Shown: positions 16,416 to 24,284 of the stretch, piece after piece
Layout of the letters: each line of letters begins with the position of its first letter
How positions within the stretch are numbered: the first letter of the stretch is position 1
Origin: Myxococcales bacterium
Lineage (GTDB): Bacteria > Myxococcota_A > Polyangia > Haliangiales > Haliangiaceae
Length of the DNA stretch: 35,471 bases
Assembly: GCA_024222395.1 (NCBI GenBank)
Contig: JAAEPE010000011.1
Location: forward strand, 1-35,471
Direction: 5' to 3'
Program-made: the position numbers and the translations under genes
The notes under the pieces: model-generated
The model's input: the letters and a program-made list of their open reading frames with translations, nothing else
Told to the model about the DNA's origin: nothing
Databases searched by the model: none

Positions 16416-17135
16416 ATGAAATGGAATTGGCGCAGCATATTTATGGTCGCCGGGCTTGGGCTCGGTGTTGGATTGGTGGCACCGAGTTGCGTTGTTCGCG
16501 CGCAGGTTCGCCCCGCGTACATCGTAGACCAGGAGCCGCCGGCACCACAGTATGAGACCCCCGCGTCTCGCATTGGATTCCTTTGGGTTCAGGGCAACTG
16601 GGAGTGGCGACACAACCAGTGGAAGTGGCACCGCGGTCACTGGGTCCGCGTTCGCGCAGGCCAGCAGTACACGGCTGGTCGCTGGGAGCGCCGCGGCAGT
16701 CGCTGGCACTTCGTACGAGGTCGCTGGGTAGCTGGTGGTGCAGGGCGTCCTGCAGTTCGCGATCACCGAAAGCCAGCACCCGCACCCGGCCCTGTTGTTC
16801 GCGACCACCGAAAACCCGCACCTGGTCCTGTTGTGCGCGATCACCGAAAACCAGCTCCCGCTGCTTATCCTGTCGTAGCACCACCAGCACCTCGCTACCA
16901 GACCCCCGGCGCCAAGGCCGGTTTCGTTTGGATTCGTGGCCACTACCAGTGGAGGGGTGGAGCATACGCTTGGACCAAAGGACACTGGGAGCGCGCGAAA
17001 GCTGCTAAAGTGTGGGTTCCTGGCAAGTGGGCTGCTCAAGGCGGTCGTTGGGTATGGTCACCTGGACATTGGGCAGCTGCTCCGGCAAGGCGAAGGAACG
17101 AAGTTGTTCCCGCACGTCGCGGTAGGCCTCGCTAG
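16416..17135 (+). CDS. YXWGXW-repeat envelope protein
   Basis: A 239-residue exported protein. GGAG lies 11 bases upstream of the ATG, and residues 1-33 form a signal peptide (hydrophobic stretch VAGLGLGVGLVAPS, probable cleavage after VRA). The mature part consists of Trp- and Arg-rich units of the YXWGXW type (VQGNWEWRHNQW, AGRWERRGSRW, IRGHYQWRGGAYAW, VPGKWAAQGGRW), arranged in two blocks separated by a Pro-rich linker with three copies of VRDHRKPAP. Such proteins are found in the periplasm or on the surface of Proteobacteria and Myxococcota; their role is unknown. The very basic character suggests binding of polyanions such as polysaccharide, nucleic acid or LPS (inference). It is followed by a palindrome and a strong terminator, so it is likely a single-gene unit. 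Confidence 0.85.
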   Translation: MKWNWRSIFMVAGLGLGVGLVAPSCVVRAQVRPAYIVDQEPPAPQYETPASRIGFLWVQGNWEWRHNQWKWHRGHWVRVRAGQQYTAGRWERRGSRWHFVRGRWVAGGAGRPAVRDHRKPAPAPGPVVRDHRKPAPGPVVRDHRKPAPAAYPVVAPPAPRYQTPGAKAGFVWIRGHYQWRGGAYAWTKGHWERAKAAKVWVPGKWAAQGGRWVWSPGHWAAAPARRRNEVVPARRGRPR

Positions 17136-17143
17136 TTCAGCCA

Positions 17144-17163
17144 CTCGGCGTAGCTACGCCGAG
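17144..17163. promoter_or_regulatory. Perfect 20-bp palindrome
   Basis: CTCGGCGTAG is followed immediately by its exact reverse complement CTACGCCGAG. It begins nine bases after the stop of the YXWGXW gene and 36 bases before the terminator. With no loop bases it is a poorer RNA hairpin than a DNA operator, so a dimeric regulator site for the porin operon downstream is possible. It may also be just part of the 3' end structure. Confidence 0.5.
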
Positions 17164-17199
17164 CGTAGAGAAGACTGCGTTACAAATACTGCTATCTTT

Positions 17200-17236
17200 G
17201 GCGCCCCAGCTTCGGCTCGGGCGCCATAGCTTTTTT
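17200..17236 (+). terminator. Strong intrinsic terminator
   Basis: GGCGCCC (17200-17206) and GGGCGCC (17219-17225) enclose CAGCTTCGGCTC, which itself can extend the stem (AGC with GCT around a TTCG tetraloop). Five bases later comes a run of six T (17231-17236), and another T run follows at 17246-17253. It ends the YXWGXW transcript and separates it from the porin gene. Confidence 0.88.
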
Positions 17237-17285
17237 GGGCGATTTGTTTTTTTCGGCGGTTACTTGGGATGAGGTTCAGTACGCG

Positions 17286-18812
17286 ATGCAATCTTCAAAA
17301 CTAACAACGTCACTGGCTCTGGCTCTAGGGCTTCTTGGCAGCGGGAGTTTCGCGTTTGCTCAGAACAAAGGCGGAGTGCAGGCTGAGCTAGAGTCCATAA
17401 AGGCTGAGCTCGTTAGCTTGAGAGCATCAGCAGCTACCACGCCTACGCTTGCGCAGGCCGTGCAAGAACTCAGCTCGAAAGTTGTCGTTCTCGAAATGGC
17501 GCTCGAGGTGAAGATGCGATCTGTCGAGAGCGTTACGGAGACCCTGGAGAAGGTTGAGATGCTCGAGGCCAAAGTCACGACGCTGCAAACCGAGCTTGAG
17601 TACTTGCGCACCGCTATTGCGAACGTCGAGCAGCCGGCAGTGGCTCCGCATGGCGGAGGCGGAGGAGCCGAACGCAGTCGCGGCATGAAGTTCACTACTG
17701 GGGATGGTCGTTACTCGATGACGCTGGGAGGCTACGTGCAGCCTCGCAACCAAGTGGATCTCCCGCAAGATTTCTCGAGTCTCGACTCGGCGACGTTTAG
17801 TCTCCGGCGCGCCCGGCTGAGCTTGCGAGGCAAAGCTGGTTCGGACCGACTTCGCTACGAGACTGAGTTCGAGCTTGGCAGCGGGGGAACGCCGCTTCTC
17901 GACTACTATATGGATATGCGCTACCGCGACGAGCTGACAGTCCGTGCCGGGCAGAGCAAGCTTCCCTATACCCGCTCGTTCCTAGCATCATCGACCCAGC
18001 GCGCATTTCACGAACTCAGTGAGACGCAAGACCTTCAGCGCTACGATAGGGATATCGGCGTTTGGGCCTTGGGCAAGGTGCTAGATGGCAAGCTCCGCTA
18101 CATAGCCGGAGTGGCTAACGGTTCTGGCCCCAATGTGCAAAATACCAACATTGATGTTGCTGTTGCGGCTCGGCTCGAGGGCGTCGTCCTTGGCGAGTAC
18201 ATCGCTCCCGGCTACGGAGATGTTGATGATAGCGACGAGGTGCGACTCACGGTTGGGCTTGCAGCAGTGCACGATCTCGTACGAGTTCCTGCGAGCCTCT
18301 CGGGTATCGACGTCGAAAATCGTGATGTCGACGGTGACGGAATCACCGATAATGTGCGGGCTGTCAGCACCGCTATCGATGGACAGCTGCGCTACCAAGG
18401 TCTCGATCTCTCCCTTGAAGCTACCTGGCGCCACGAGCGCTGGGGCTCCATTCTCGAGCATGATGACAACGGCAACATTGCAGCTGCCGTGGATGCGAGT
18501 GGCAAAGGCCATCGCAACTACCTCGGCTTCACCGCCGAGGCCACCTACTTTGTGATGCCGAAGAAACTTCTCATCGGTAGCCGGATAAGCCACGGACGTT
18601 TGCCACTGCTCGGTCTTGGTGGGCGCATTCCAGCACAGGATCCACTGGCACAACGAGCCATGCAGTTTGATGGCTTGCTCCAGTTGTATCGAGATGGTTC
18701 TCGCCGGGTCGGCTTCACGTATAGCCTGCTCAACTACAATGCCCAGGACGGGGTAGATCCGGATAATGACATCAGCCACGCCTTCACCGTCGAAGCGCAG
18801 CTCTTGCTCTGA
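17286..18812 (+). CDS. Porin_O_P-family outer-membrane porin with N-terminal coiled coil
   Basis: I use the ATG at 17286 (508 residues), which places a clean signal peptide ending FAFA before Gln at residue 27; GAGG lies about 14 bases upstream. Residues about 32-115 are a heptad-rich coiled coil (AELESIKAELVSLRAS and similar), as in porins that tether to peptidoglycan or form trimers. From about 130 there is a beta-barrel pattern: MTLGGYVQPRNQVDL, FSLRRARLSLRGKAG, RAGQSKLPYTRSF, ending with an aromatic-poor AFTVEAQLLL strand. FSLRRARL and the GxxKxP motif are typical of the phosphate/polyphosphate porin OprO/OprP family. The substrate here is not known. It is the first gene of the plus-strand envelope redox cluster. 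Confidence 0.85.
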   Translation: MQSSKLTTSLALALGLLGSGSFAFAQNKGGVQAELESIKAELVSLRASAATTPTLAQAVQELSSKVVVLEMALEVKMRSVESVTETLEKVEMLEAKVTTLQTELEYLRTAIANVEQPAVAPHGGGGGAERSRGMKFTTGDGRYSMTLGGYVQPRNQVDLPQDFSSLDSATFSLRRARLSLRGKAGSDRLRYETEFELGSGGTPLLDYYMDMRYRDELTVRAGQSKLPYTRSFLASSTQRAFHELSETQDLQRYDRDIGVWALGKVLDGKLRYIAGVANGSGPNVQNTNIDVAVAARLEGVVLGEYIAPGYGDVDDSDEVRLTVGLAAVHDLVRVPASLSGIDVENRDVDGDGITDNVRAVSTAIDGQLRYQGLDLSLEATWRHERWGSILEHDDNGNIAAAVDASGKGHRNYLGFTAEATYFVMPKKLLIGSRISHGRLPLLGLGGRIPAQDPLAQRAMQFDGLLQLYRDGSRRVGFTYSLLNYNAQDGVDPDNDISHAFTVEAQLLL

Positions 18813-18919
18813 GCGTGGAGTTCAATGCAGGTTTTACGTCTTCGAGAAACGTACCGCAGACGATTCGTAGTTGTATGAGTGACATCTATAATATCAGCCA
18901 GTTAGGGCTGGCACGGACT

Positions 18920-19174
18920 ATGCGGGACTCTGCGTCCGTGATTCCCCTTTGCTCGCTGAGTGTGCGGCTTGTCGGCATGGCCTGTGTGCTGAGTTTGATG
19001 GTGGCCACAGGCTGCGTGCGGGTCAAGGCCCATCAACGCGAACGGCTTGCGCATCCGGCAATGCAAGGGCAAGTGTGGGTCGAGAAGAGTGCGGGCGACG
19101 AGCATGTCTTCGAGGTGCGAGAGTCTTCAAGAGGGGCGACAGGAAGTGCAGGCGGCGGGTGCGGCTGCAACTAG
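18920..19174 (+). CDS. DUF4266 small lipoprotein
   Basis: An 84-residue protein starting at the ATG at 18920 (start uncertain: 18815 GTG, 18887 ATG and 18974 ATG are in frame). A hydrophobic segment ends in VATGC, with lipidation expected at Cys32. The short mature part follows the DUF4266 pattern I know: VRVKAHQRERLAHPAMQ after the lipid Cys and a Gly-rich Cys tail ending GGGCGCN. DUF4266 proteins are usually encoded beside DUF3570 genes; no biochemical function is established to my knowledge. The two tail Cys could bind metal or form a disulfide (inference). The end overlaps the DUF3570 start by 16 bases, so translation is probably coupled. Confidence 0.82.
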   Translation: MRDSASVIPLCSLSVRLVGMACVLSLMVATGCVRVKAHQRERLAHPAMQGQVWVEKSAGDEHVFEVRESSRGATGSAGGGCGCN

Positions 19175-20265
19175 TCTTCCTTCTCACTGGTGTCTTGCTA
19201 CCCACTAGCGTCGCACATGCCCAGGAGGTGCAAGAGGTTCGAAGTGCAGAGGCGCGGCTTCGCATCTACGCCGACGATGACAACGTTACCGTCGTCTCAC
19301 CTGGAGTCTCAGTTAGATTCGCGGCGAGCGAGTCCGTGGAGATCGCCGCCGGTGCCACGGTTGATGCAGTGAGTGCAGCCTCGGTGGATGTGATTACGAG
19401 CGCCTCGCCATCGACAGTTAAGGAGTTGCGCGTTGAGGGGAGTGCCTCGGCCACCTGGGCAGTTTCCGCTGATTGGAAGCTGCGAGCGGGCGGCATTGTC
19501 TCCCATGAATCCGACTACCTCTCACTCCGGCCGAGTATCGGCGGGCAAGTCGAGGCCGCTCAGCGCAATACCATTCTGGACTTGGCCTATACCGCTGTGA
19601 TTGATAGGGCGGGGCACGCATTGCTCGATGAGTTTGCCCGCAAGCGGCACGGGCACATCGTGGCGGGCAGTGTGACCCAGGTCCTAGATCGGAGTAGCTA
19701 CCTTGACCTCTTGATCGACGCCAGGCGCCTTGGTGGCTATCACGCAAGCCCGTACCGCCTCGTCCAGTGGCGCAGCCTGCAAAGCCCCGAGATAGCGCTC
19801 ATCGAGGAGAGCACGCCGGCGATTCGACAGAGTGGTGCCGCCATGTTGCGGCTGCGTCGTGCCTTCGGAACAGAAGCCTCGTGGTTTGTGCACGGGTCTT
19901 ACCGCCTGTATCTGGATAGTTGGGACATCTCTAGCCACACCCTTAGCGCGAGGGTCTACCACCCGGTTCTCGAGGAGCGGATTCTGCTAGGCGCGCACCT
20001 GCGCGGCTACCTCCAGAGTGCGGCAGATTTCTACCGTGGGTACTATGAAGCCGCAGGGGGAGAATCTCCTCCTGATTTTCGGACAGGAGATCGTACCCTT
20101 GGAGCCATGCAATCTCTGCACGGGAGCTTCACTGTGGATTCCGCGATTGGAGCAAATCGATTGCGGACGTCGATGTCCCTAACGCAGTTTCAGTTTGATG
20201 ATTTTCCAGCCCAGAGAGAGCGCATGGCACTAACTCTCGAATTCAGCTTTCTCAGGGCGTGGTGA
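19159..20265 (+). CDS. DUF3570 outer-membrane beta-barrel protein
   Basis: From the GTG at 19159 the product is 368 residues: a signal peptide (VRLQLVFLLTGVLLPTSVAHA, cleavage before Gln), then AEARLRIYADDDNVTVVSPG and alternating hydrophobic/polar strands through to a C-terminal LEFSFLRAW with a terminal aromatic residue, typical of outer-membrane barrels. AGGAAG lies about 13 bases before the GTG. The open frame extends back to 18949, but the extra 70 residues are Arg-rich and are the shadow of the DUF4266 gene. DUF3570 proteins are of unknown function and are usually paired with DUF4266 lipoproteins, which is seen here. The next gene starts 11 bases after its stop. Confidence 0.82.
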   Translation: MRLQLVFLLTGVLLPTSVAHAQEVQEVRSAEARLRIYADDDNVTVVSPGVSVRFAASESVEIAAGATVDAVSAASVDVITSASPSTVKELRVEGSASATWAVSADWKLRAGGIVSHESDYLSLRPSIGGQVEAAQRNTILDLAYTAVIDRAGHALLDEFARKRHGHIVAGSVTQVLDRSSYLDLLIDARRLGGYHASPYRLVQWRSLQSPEIALIEESTPAIRQSGAAMLRLRRAFGTEASWFVHGSYRLYLDSWDISSHTLSARVYHPVLEERILLGAHLRGYLQSAADFYRGYYEAAGGESPPDFRTGDRTLGAMQSLHGSFTVDSAIGANRLRTSMSLTQFQFDDFPAQRERMALTLEFSFLRAW

Positions 20266-20276
20266 AAAGGAATGCA

Positions 20277-20738
20277 ATGATTGTCTTGAGAGTTTTACCA
20301 ATCGCCGCAGCCCTAGCATTTGCGTGTGGAGACAAGTCGGACCCAGGAGTGACGGATGCTCACGCGGATTGCAGCCAAGATCCGCGGGCGCAGGAATTTG
20401 TGCCAGGCATGCACGTTGCTGCCCCGGACGGCGTAGGGCTCTTACTAGTTAGTGCCGCTCCTGCGCCCCCAGTGCGCTTCGAGAATACTTGGACCGTGCA
20501 AGCCGTGGACGCCGAGCAGAATCCGCTGGCGGTAACGTCCTTGAGTATCGAACCATTCATGCCGGACCACGGGCACGGCACTCCGCAGCCCCCAGAGCCC
20601 GTCGCAGGGGGCGATGTTGGTAGCTTTGAGATGGGTCCCTTCGACCTATGGATGCCGGGCGTCTGGCAGCTGCATGTGACGATGGAGCACGAAGGTGGGA
20701 CGTCGGTTGCGACGCTCACGTTCTGCATTGAGGAGTGA
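20277..20738 (+). CDS. YtkA/FixH-like periplasmic lipoprotein
   Basis: A 153-residue lipoprotein; the ATG at 20277 is preceded by AAAAGG. The signal ends AFAC with Cys17 lipidated. The mature domain has one immunoglobulin-like or cupredoxin-like fold: WTVQAVDAEQNPLAV, FMPDHGHGTPQ, SFEMGPFDLWMPGVWQLHV. The MPDHGHG and MPGVWQ elements are the hallmarks of YtkA/FixH-like domains, found near copper, cytochrome oxidase and other redox systems. The His pair in DHGHG and the nearby Met could bind copper (inference). One Cys early and one near the C-terminus (TFCIEE) may form a disulfide. Its TGA overlaps the ATG of the cytochrome gene, showing translational coupling. Confidence 0.8.
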   Translation: MIVLRVLPIAAALAFACGDKSDPGVTDAHADCSQDPRAQEFVPGMHVAAPDGVGLLLVSAAPAPPVRFENTWTVQAVDAEQNPLAVTSLSIEPFMPDHGHGTPQPPEPVAGGDVGSFEMGPFDLWMPGVWQLHVTMEHEGGTSVATLTFCIEE

Positions 20739-22066
20739 TGCGAAGGGCGAAACTGATACTGCTGGCCTCCGCCTCGCTCCTGCTTGCGTGTTCGAATCGC
20801 AAAGCACTAGACAAGGAGGCGCTGATGGATCCGGCTGCTTGCCAAGGGTGCCATCCCGATGCGTATCGGGAATGGTCCGGCAGCATGCACGCCTACGCTT
20901 CCGACGATCCTGTCTTCATCGCGTTGAACGCCTTCGCACAACGCGAGACCAACGGTGAGATTGGCGACCTTTGTGTTGGATGTCATGCGCCAATGGCGTT
21001 GCATGTCGGCGCGACCACCGATGGATTGAACATCGAAGACGTGCCGAGGCGCCTGCGTGGTGTGACCTGCTACTACTGCCATCAGATCGACCGCATCGAA
21101 GACGATCACAACGCGGCCTTTCACCTCGCGGACGATGACATGTTCCGTGGGGGCATTGGAGACCCCGTCGATACCGAGGCGCATCGGTCGGGAACCTTGG
21201 CGTTCCACGATGGTCGCCGAGGGGAGTCATCGGCGCTTTGCGGAAGCTGTCACGACGTGCGGACCCCTTCCGGGCTTCAGCTCGAGAACACCTTCGCCGA
21301 ATGGCGCGAGAGCGTATTTGCCCAGGGCCCTTCACCTGTGAGTTGCGCGGGTTGTCACATGCCCGGACGTTCTGGGCCCGTGGCCGAGGTGCCTGGCGCT
21401 CCAGTTAGAAGACTGCACGATCACAGCATGCCAGGGGTGGACGTCGCTCTATCGCCGTGGCCGGAAGCGCCGGAGCAATTGCAGGCAATTCAACGCGACT
21501 TGCGTCGAGCGATTACCGCCACGCTCTGCGTACAACCGGGGACTCTTGGCCCTGAAGTCGTGGTTGTGCTCGACAACGTCTTGGCCGGTCATGCATTTCC
21601 CAGCGGCGTGACCCACGCTAGACGCGCTTGGGTCGAACTCGTCGCCTTTGACGGCGAGGCGCCGATTCTTATCAGTGGGGTGGTGGAAGACGATGAGCCT
21701 ATTGTCGAGCTCGAGGATGAGAACCTCTGGCTGATGCGCAGTCGGATCTTCGACGAAGATGGGACGGAGGTGCACTTCTCATGGCGTGCAAAGACGATGG
21801 AGACAACCCTCTTGCCCGCGGCCGTCACCAGCGATCCAACAGATCCGAGATTCTCTCACTCCGTCGAGCGAAGCTATCCGTTATCGATTCTTCCAAGCAA
21901 GGTGAGGATGCGGGTGCAAATGCGCCCTATCGGTCTGGAGATGTTCGACGAGATCATCGAGTCTGGCGACCTGGATCCGGCTGTACTCGACTCGGTTCCC
22001 ACACATATTCTGGCAGGTACCGAGATTGAGTGGACGGATGCCGACGGCCTCGGCTGCGTGAACTAG
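20738..22066 (+). CDS. Pentaheme c-type cytochrome lipoprotein (cytochrome c554-like)
   Basis: The ATG at 20738 shares its A with the TGA of the preceding gene, with GAGGAG just upstream; 442 residues. The signal ends LLAC (Cys18), so the protein is lipid-anchored. Five CxxCH motifs occur in the first half: CQGCH (Cys35), CVGCH, CYYCH, CGSCH and CAGCH. The first is followed by PDAYREWSGSMHAYA, the layout of cytochrome c554-type multihemes in which a downstream His is the distal ligand. Further His residues (HNAAFH, HDHSM) can serve other hemes. The C-terminal 200 residues have no CxxCH and look like a beta-rich domain (GHAFPSGVTHARRAWVELVA). Electron-transfer role in periplasm or outer membrane; partners are presumably the neighbouring barrel proteins. 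Confidence 0.92.
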   Translation: MRRAKLILLASASLLLACSNRKALDKEALMDPAACQGCHPDAYREWSGSMHAYASDDPVFIALNAFAQRETNGEIGDLCVGCHAPMALHVGATTDGLNIEDVPRRLRGVTCYYCHQIDRIEDDHNAAFHLADDDMFRGGIGDPVDTEAHRSGTLAFHDGRRGESSALCGSCHDVRTPSGLQLENTFAEWRESVFAQGPSPVSCAGCHMPGRSGPVAEVPGAPVRRLHDHSMPGVDVALSPWPEAPEQLQAIQRDLRRAITATLCVQPGTLGPEVVVVLDNVLAGHAFPSGVTHARRAWVELVAFDGEAPILISGVVEDDEPIVELEDENLWLMRSRIFDEDGTEVHFSWRAKTMETTLLPAAVTSDPTDPRFSHSVERSYPLSILPSKVRMRVQMRPIGLEMFDEIIESGDLDPAVLDSVPTHILAGTEIEWTDADGLGCVN

Positions 22067-22071
22067 ACCGT

Positions 22072-23508
22072 CTAGCGTGCGAGAAGTGCGTCCGCGGCGG
22101 CCAGCCTCACACCGATGTTCTCGTCGCCTAGAGCTGCCACTAAGCCATCGCTAACAGCGCTTGCAGTGCTATGAGCGGCGAGAGCTGCGCGGCGCTGATC
22201 AGGGGAGCCACTGCGGGCGAGCTTTCCCAGTAGCTCGACGGCATCGCCATCTCCTCGTCGAGCAAGCTCGGATGCCGCAGAGAGACGCTGCTCGAAGTGA
22301 ACTGAGGCCATCGCCCTTCTTAGTGCGGCTACGCCGAGTTCGTCGTGCCCAAGCCGAATCAGTAGCCGGGCACCGCCAATGCGAACACCTTCGTGCACAT
22401 CATCAAGAGCTCGCTTCGCCAGTGCGAGCGCTGCGGGTGCGCTCAGAACCTTGGTTGCCGTATTCAGGGCGGCAGAACGATTCGACCAGTCGGGGCTAGC
22501 GTAGGCCCTGGCTATCGCGGCCTCGGCGGCTGGAGTGTCGGTCTTGCCAAGGAGGATCGCTGCGCGCATAGCGAGAGTGAGATCAGCACCTACGAGCATG
22601 GCGCGGGCTCGATCCAATGCCGAGGCGTTTGAGAACTTCTCTAATAGCGCGAGAGCCGCAAGCCGGGCTCCGAGGTACGAGTCGTCCAGCGAGGCGTTTG
22701 CCAAGGGCACTACGCTCGCGTTCCCTTTGGCGAGCAGCCCCCGGAGTGCTCTCGATCGAACCTGGCCATCGCTATCGTTCTTTGCGAGCGACATGAGCCG
22801 CCCAACATCTTTCTTGCTCTTCCAACCGGCGATGGCGGAGACGGCGGCTCTGCGAACCTTTACATCTGAGTCACCAAGGGCCGGAAGAATGTCGCCGATT
22901 GAGATGCGACCGGCCTTCTTGCCAATTCCTCTCACTAGCATCGCGCGGACCCTGGGCGATGCGCTGCCAAGTAGCTCTGATGCGAGTCTCGGCGCTGCTG
23001 GATGAGAGCGCAACAGAGCTACGGCAGCAGCAGCGGCCACCAAGTCGCTATCGTCACCCATCGCATCTCGGACCGAGTCTGCGAGCTTCTCGATCTCGTG
23101 TCGCTCGACGATTTGAATGGACTGGGCTTTGACCTCGGGCGCCGGAACACGCAACCCTTGCCACAGAGTCGAAACGGCCATGAGCCGATATGTAGTTCGG
23201 TCGTGGGAACCGCGCAGCTCTTTCCAGTCGTGGTAGTGCTGGGCCGCGGCTTCGAGCTCTCCTTGCGCCATTGCAGCGCGAATCTTGACGCGCCACGAGG
23301 TCGGATCTCTCGGGTGTTTTTCGAGGCTTCTATTGGCAGCGGCGGTGGCCGCAGGGTAGTCGCCACGTACTAGGTGACGCTGCGCCGCTCGAGCGCTATC
23401 GGGTGGGCCGCCGCAGCCGGGCAATGCTGGTAGCGAAAGCGCCAGTGCAACGAGCGGCAAGAGAATCCGTTGGGGCCTGCGTGCACGACCTTGGGAAAAG
23501 CGTTTCAT
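22072..23508 (-). CDS. HEAT-repeat lipoprotein with N-terminal TPR-like segment
   Basis: Starting at ATG 23508 (an ATG seven codons upstream is possible), the protein has a basic N-terminus, a hydrophobic stretch and LPGC, with lipidation near residue 32. Next comes a TPR-like helical pair (AAQRHLVRGDYPAATAAANRSLEKHP), then about nine or ten HEAT repeats of 30-35 residues (for example LPALGDSDVKVRRAAVSAIA, LVAALGDENIGVRLAAADAL), ending in LLAR at the last helix. HEAT solenoids are protein-binding scaffolds. It is convergent with the cytochrome gene, with only five bases between stops. A role together with that operon is not shown. The cell location is the periplasm or outer membrane by the lipobox. 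Confidence 0.87.
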   Translation of the reverse strand: MKRFSQGRARRPQRILLPLVALALSLPALPGCGGPPDSARAAQRHLVRGDYPAATAAANRSLEKHPRDPTSWRVKIRAAMAQGELEAAAQHYHDWKELRGSHDRTTYRLMAVSTLWQGLRVPAPEVKAQSIQIVERHEIEKLADSVRDAMGDDSDLVAAAAAVALLRSHPAAPRLASELLGSASPRVRAMLVRGIGKKAGRISIGDILPALGDSDVKVRRAAVSAIAGWKSKKDVGRLMSLAKNDSDGQVRSRALRGLLAKGNASVVPLANASLDDSYLGARLAALALLEKFSNASALDRARAMLVGADLTLAMRAAILLGKTDTPAAEAAIARAYASPDWSNRSAALNTATKVLSAPAALALAKRALDDVHEGVRIGGARLLIRLGHDELGVAALRRAMASVHFEQRLSAASELARRGDGDAVELLGKLARSGSPDQRRAALAAHSTASAVSDGLVAALGDENIGVRLAAADALLAR

Positions 23509-23612
23509 ATTGTGACCAATGGGTAGCATGTCTATAGGTTCAGTGCATGGCGAGCCTGTGGAGGTTACACATGCGGCTACGAAATTGCTGAGGGGGTGCT
23601 AGCTTCCGCTGA

Positions 23613-24281
23613 GTGGAAGTTCAGGCGATACTCTTCGATCTCGACGGCACTCTGGTGGACTCGGAGCGCGAGAGCGCCGAGGCCATGGCCCGGGCTCTGC
23701 TGGAAGAGCAGGGCATCGCAATTGAGCAAGAGGATAGAGACTTCGTCGTCGGGCGCTCATGGGTACAGATCCATGAGCAGCTGCGTTCCCGGTATTCACA
23801 TCTCGCGATGAGCCGCGACGAACTAATTGCTGCGACAGCTGCCAAACGCGAGGACGTCTTTGCGGAGAGCGGGCTAACGATTCTTCCCGGCGCACGGGAG
23901 GTGGTCGCTCGCTTTGCCTACCTGCCATTGGCGATTGTGACTGGCTCATCTCGGGTGGAGATGAAACAGGCGCTTGGCGCGCTGGGGCTCGCGGCATCGT
24001 TCGCTATCACCGTCGCGAGTGAGGACGTGAGCACATCAAAGCCGTCGCCAGATGGATACTTGCAGGCAGCTGGCCACCTTGGAGTGGACCCGCGGGCTTG
24101 CCTCGTGGTCGAGGACTCGAGCGCTGGCATTGCCGCCGGCGTTGCCGCACAGATGAGCGTTGTGGCTGTTGGCATTGGCAACTACGCCGGTCACGACCAA
24201 TCCGCTGCTCACGAGCGGATTCATACGCTGGACGAGCTCACGGGGGAGTTGGTGGCCCGTGCTATGGTGCGCCGGAGTTAA
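23613..24281 (+). CDS. HAD-superfamily phosphatase (phosphoglycolate phosphatase/beta-phosphoglucomutase type)
   Basis: A 222-residue HAD hydrolase of subfamily IA. Motif I is FDLDGTLVDS (Asp9 nucleophile, Asp11 acid/base), motif II is IVTGSS, motif III is the Lys of SKPSPDGY (about residue 143), and motif IV is VVEDSSAGI. A helical cap lies between motifs I and II (about 16-85), as in phosphoglycolate phosphatase and beta-phosphoglucomutase. The GTG at 23613 gives the typical N-terminus; its ribosome binding site is poor. The gene is three bases upstream of the HMG-CoA lyase gene, so they are co-transcribed. The substrate is not predictable; it may remove a phosphorylated metabolite by-product. 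Confidence 0.9.
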   Translation: MEVQAILFDLDGTLVDSERESAEAMARALLEEQGIAIEQEDRDFVVGRSWVQIHEQLRSRYSHLAMSRDELIAATAAKREDVFAESGLTILPGAREVVARFAYLPLAIVTGSSRVEMKQALGALGLAASFAITVASEDVSTSKPSPDGYLQAAGHLGVDPRACLVVEDSSAGIAAGVAAQMSVVAVGIGNYAGHDQSAAHERIHTLDELTGELVARAMVRRS

Positions 24282-24284
24282 TAG

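Noticed and set aside
16756..16860. Repeats that could be mistaken for a small direct-repeat array
   Set aside because: They encode the VRDHRKPAP protein repeats of the YXWGXW gene; there are no spacers as in a CRISPR array.
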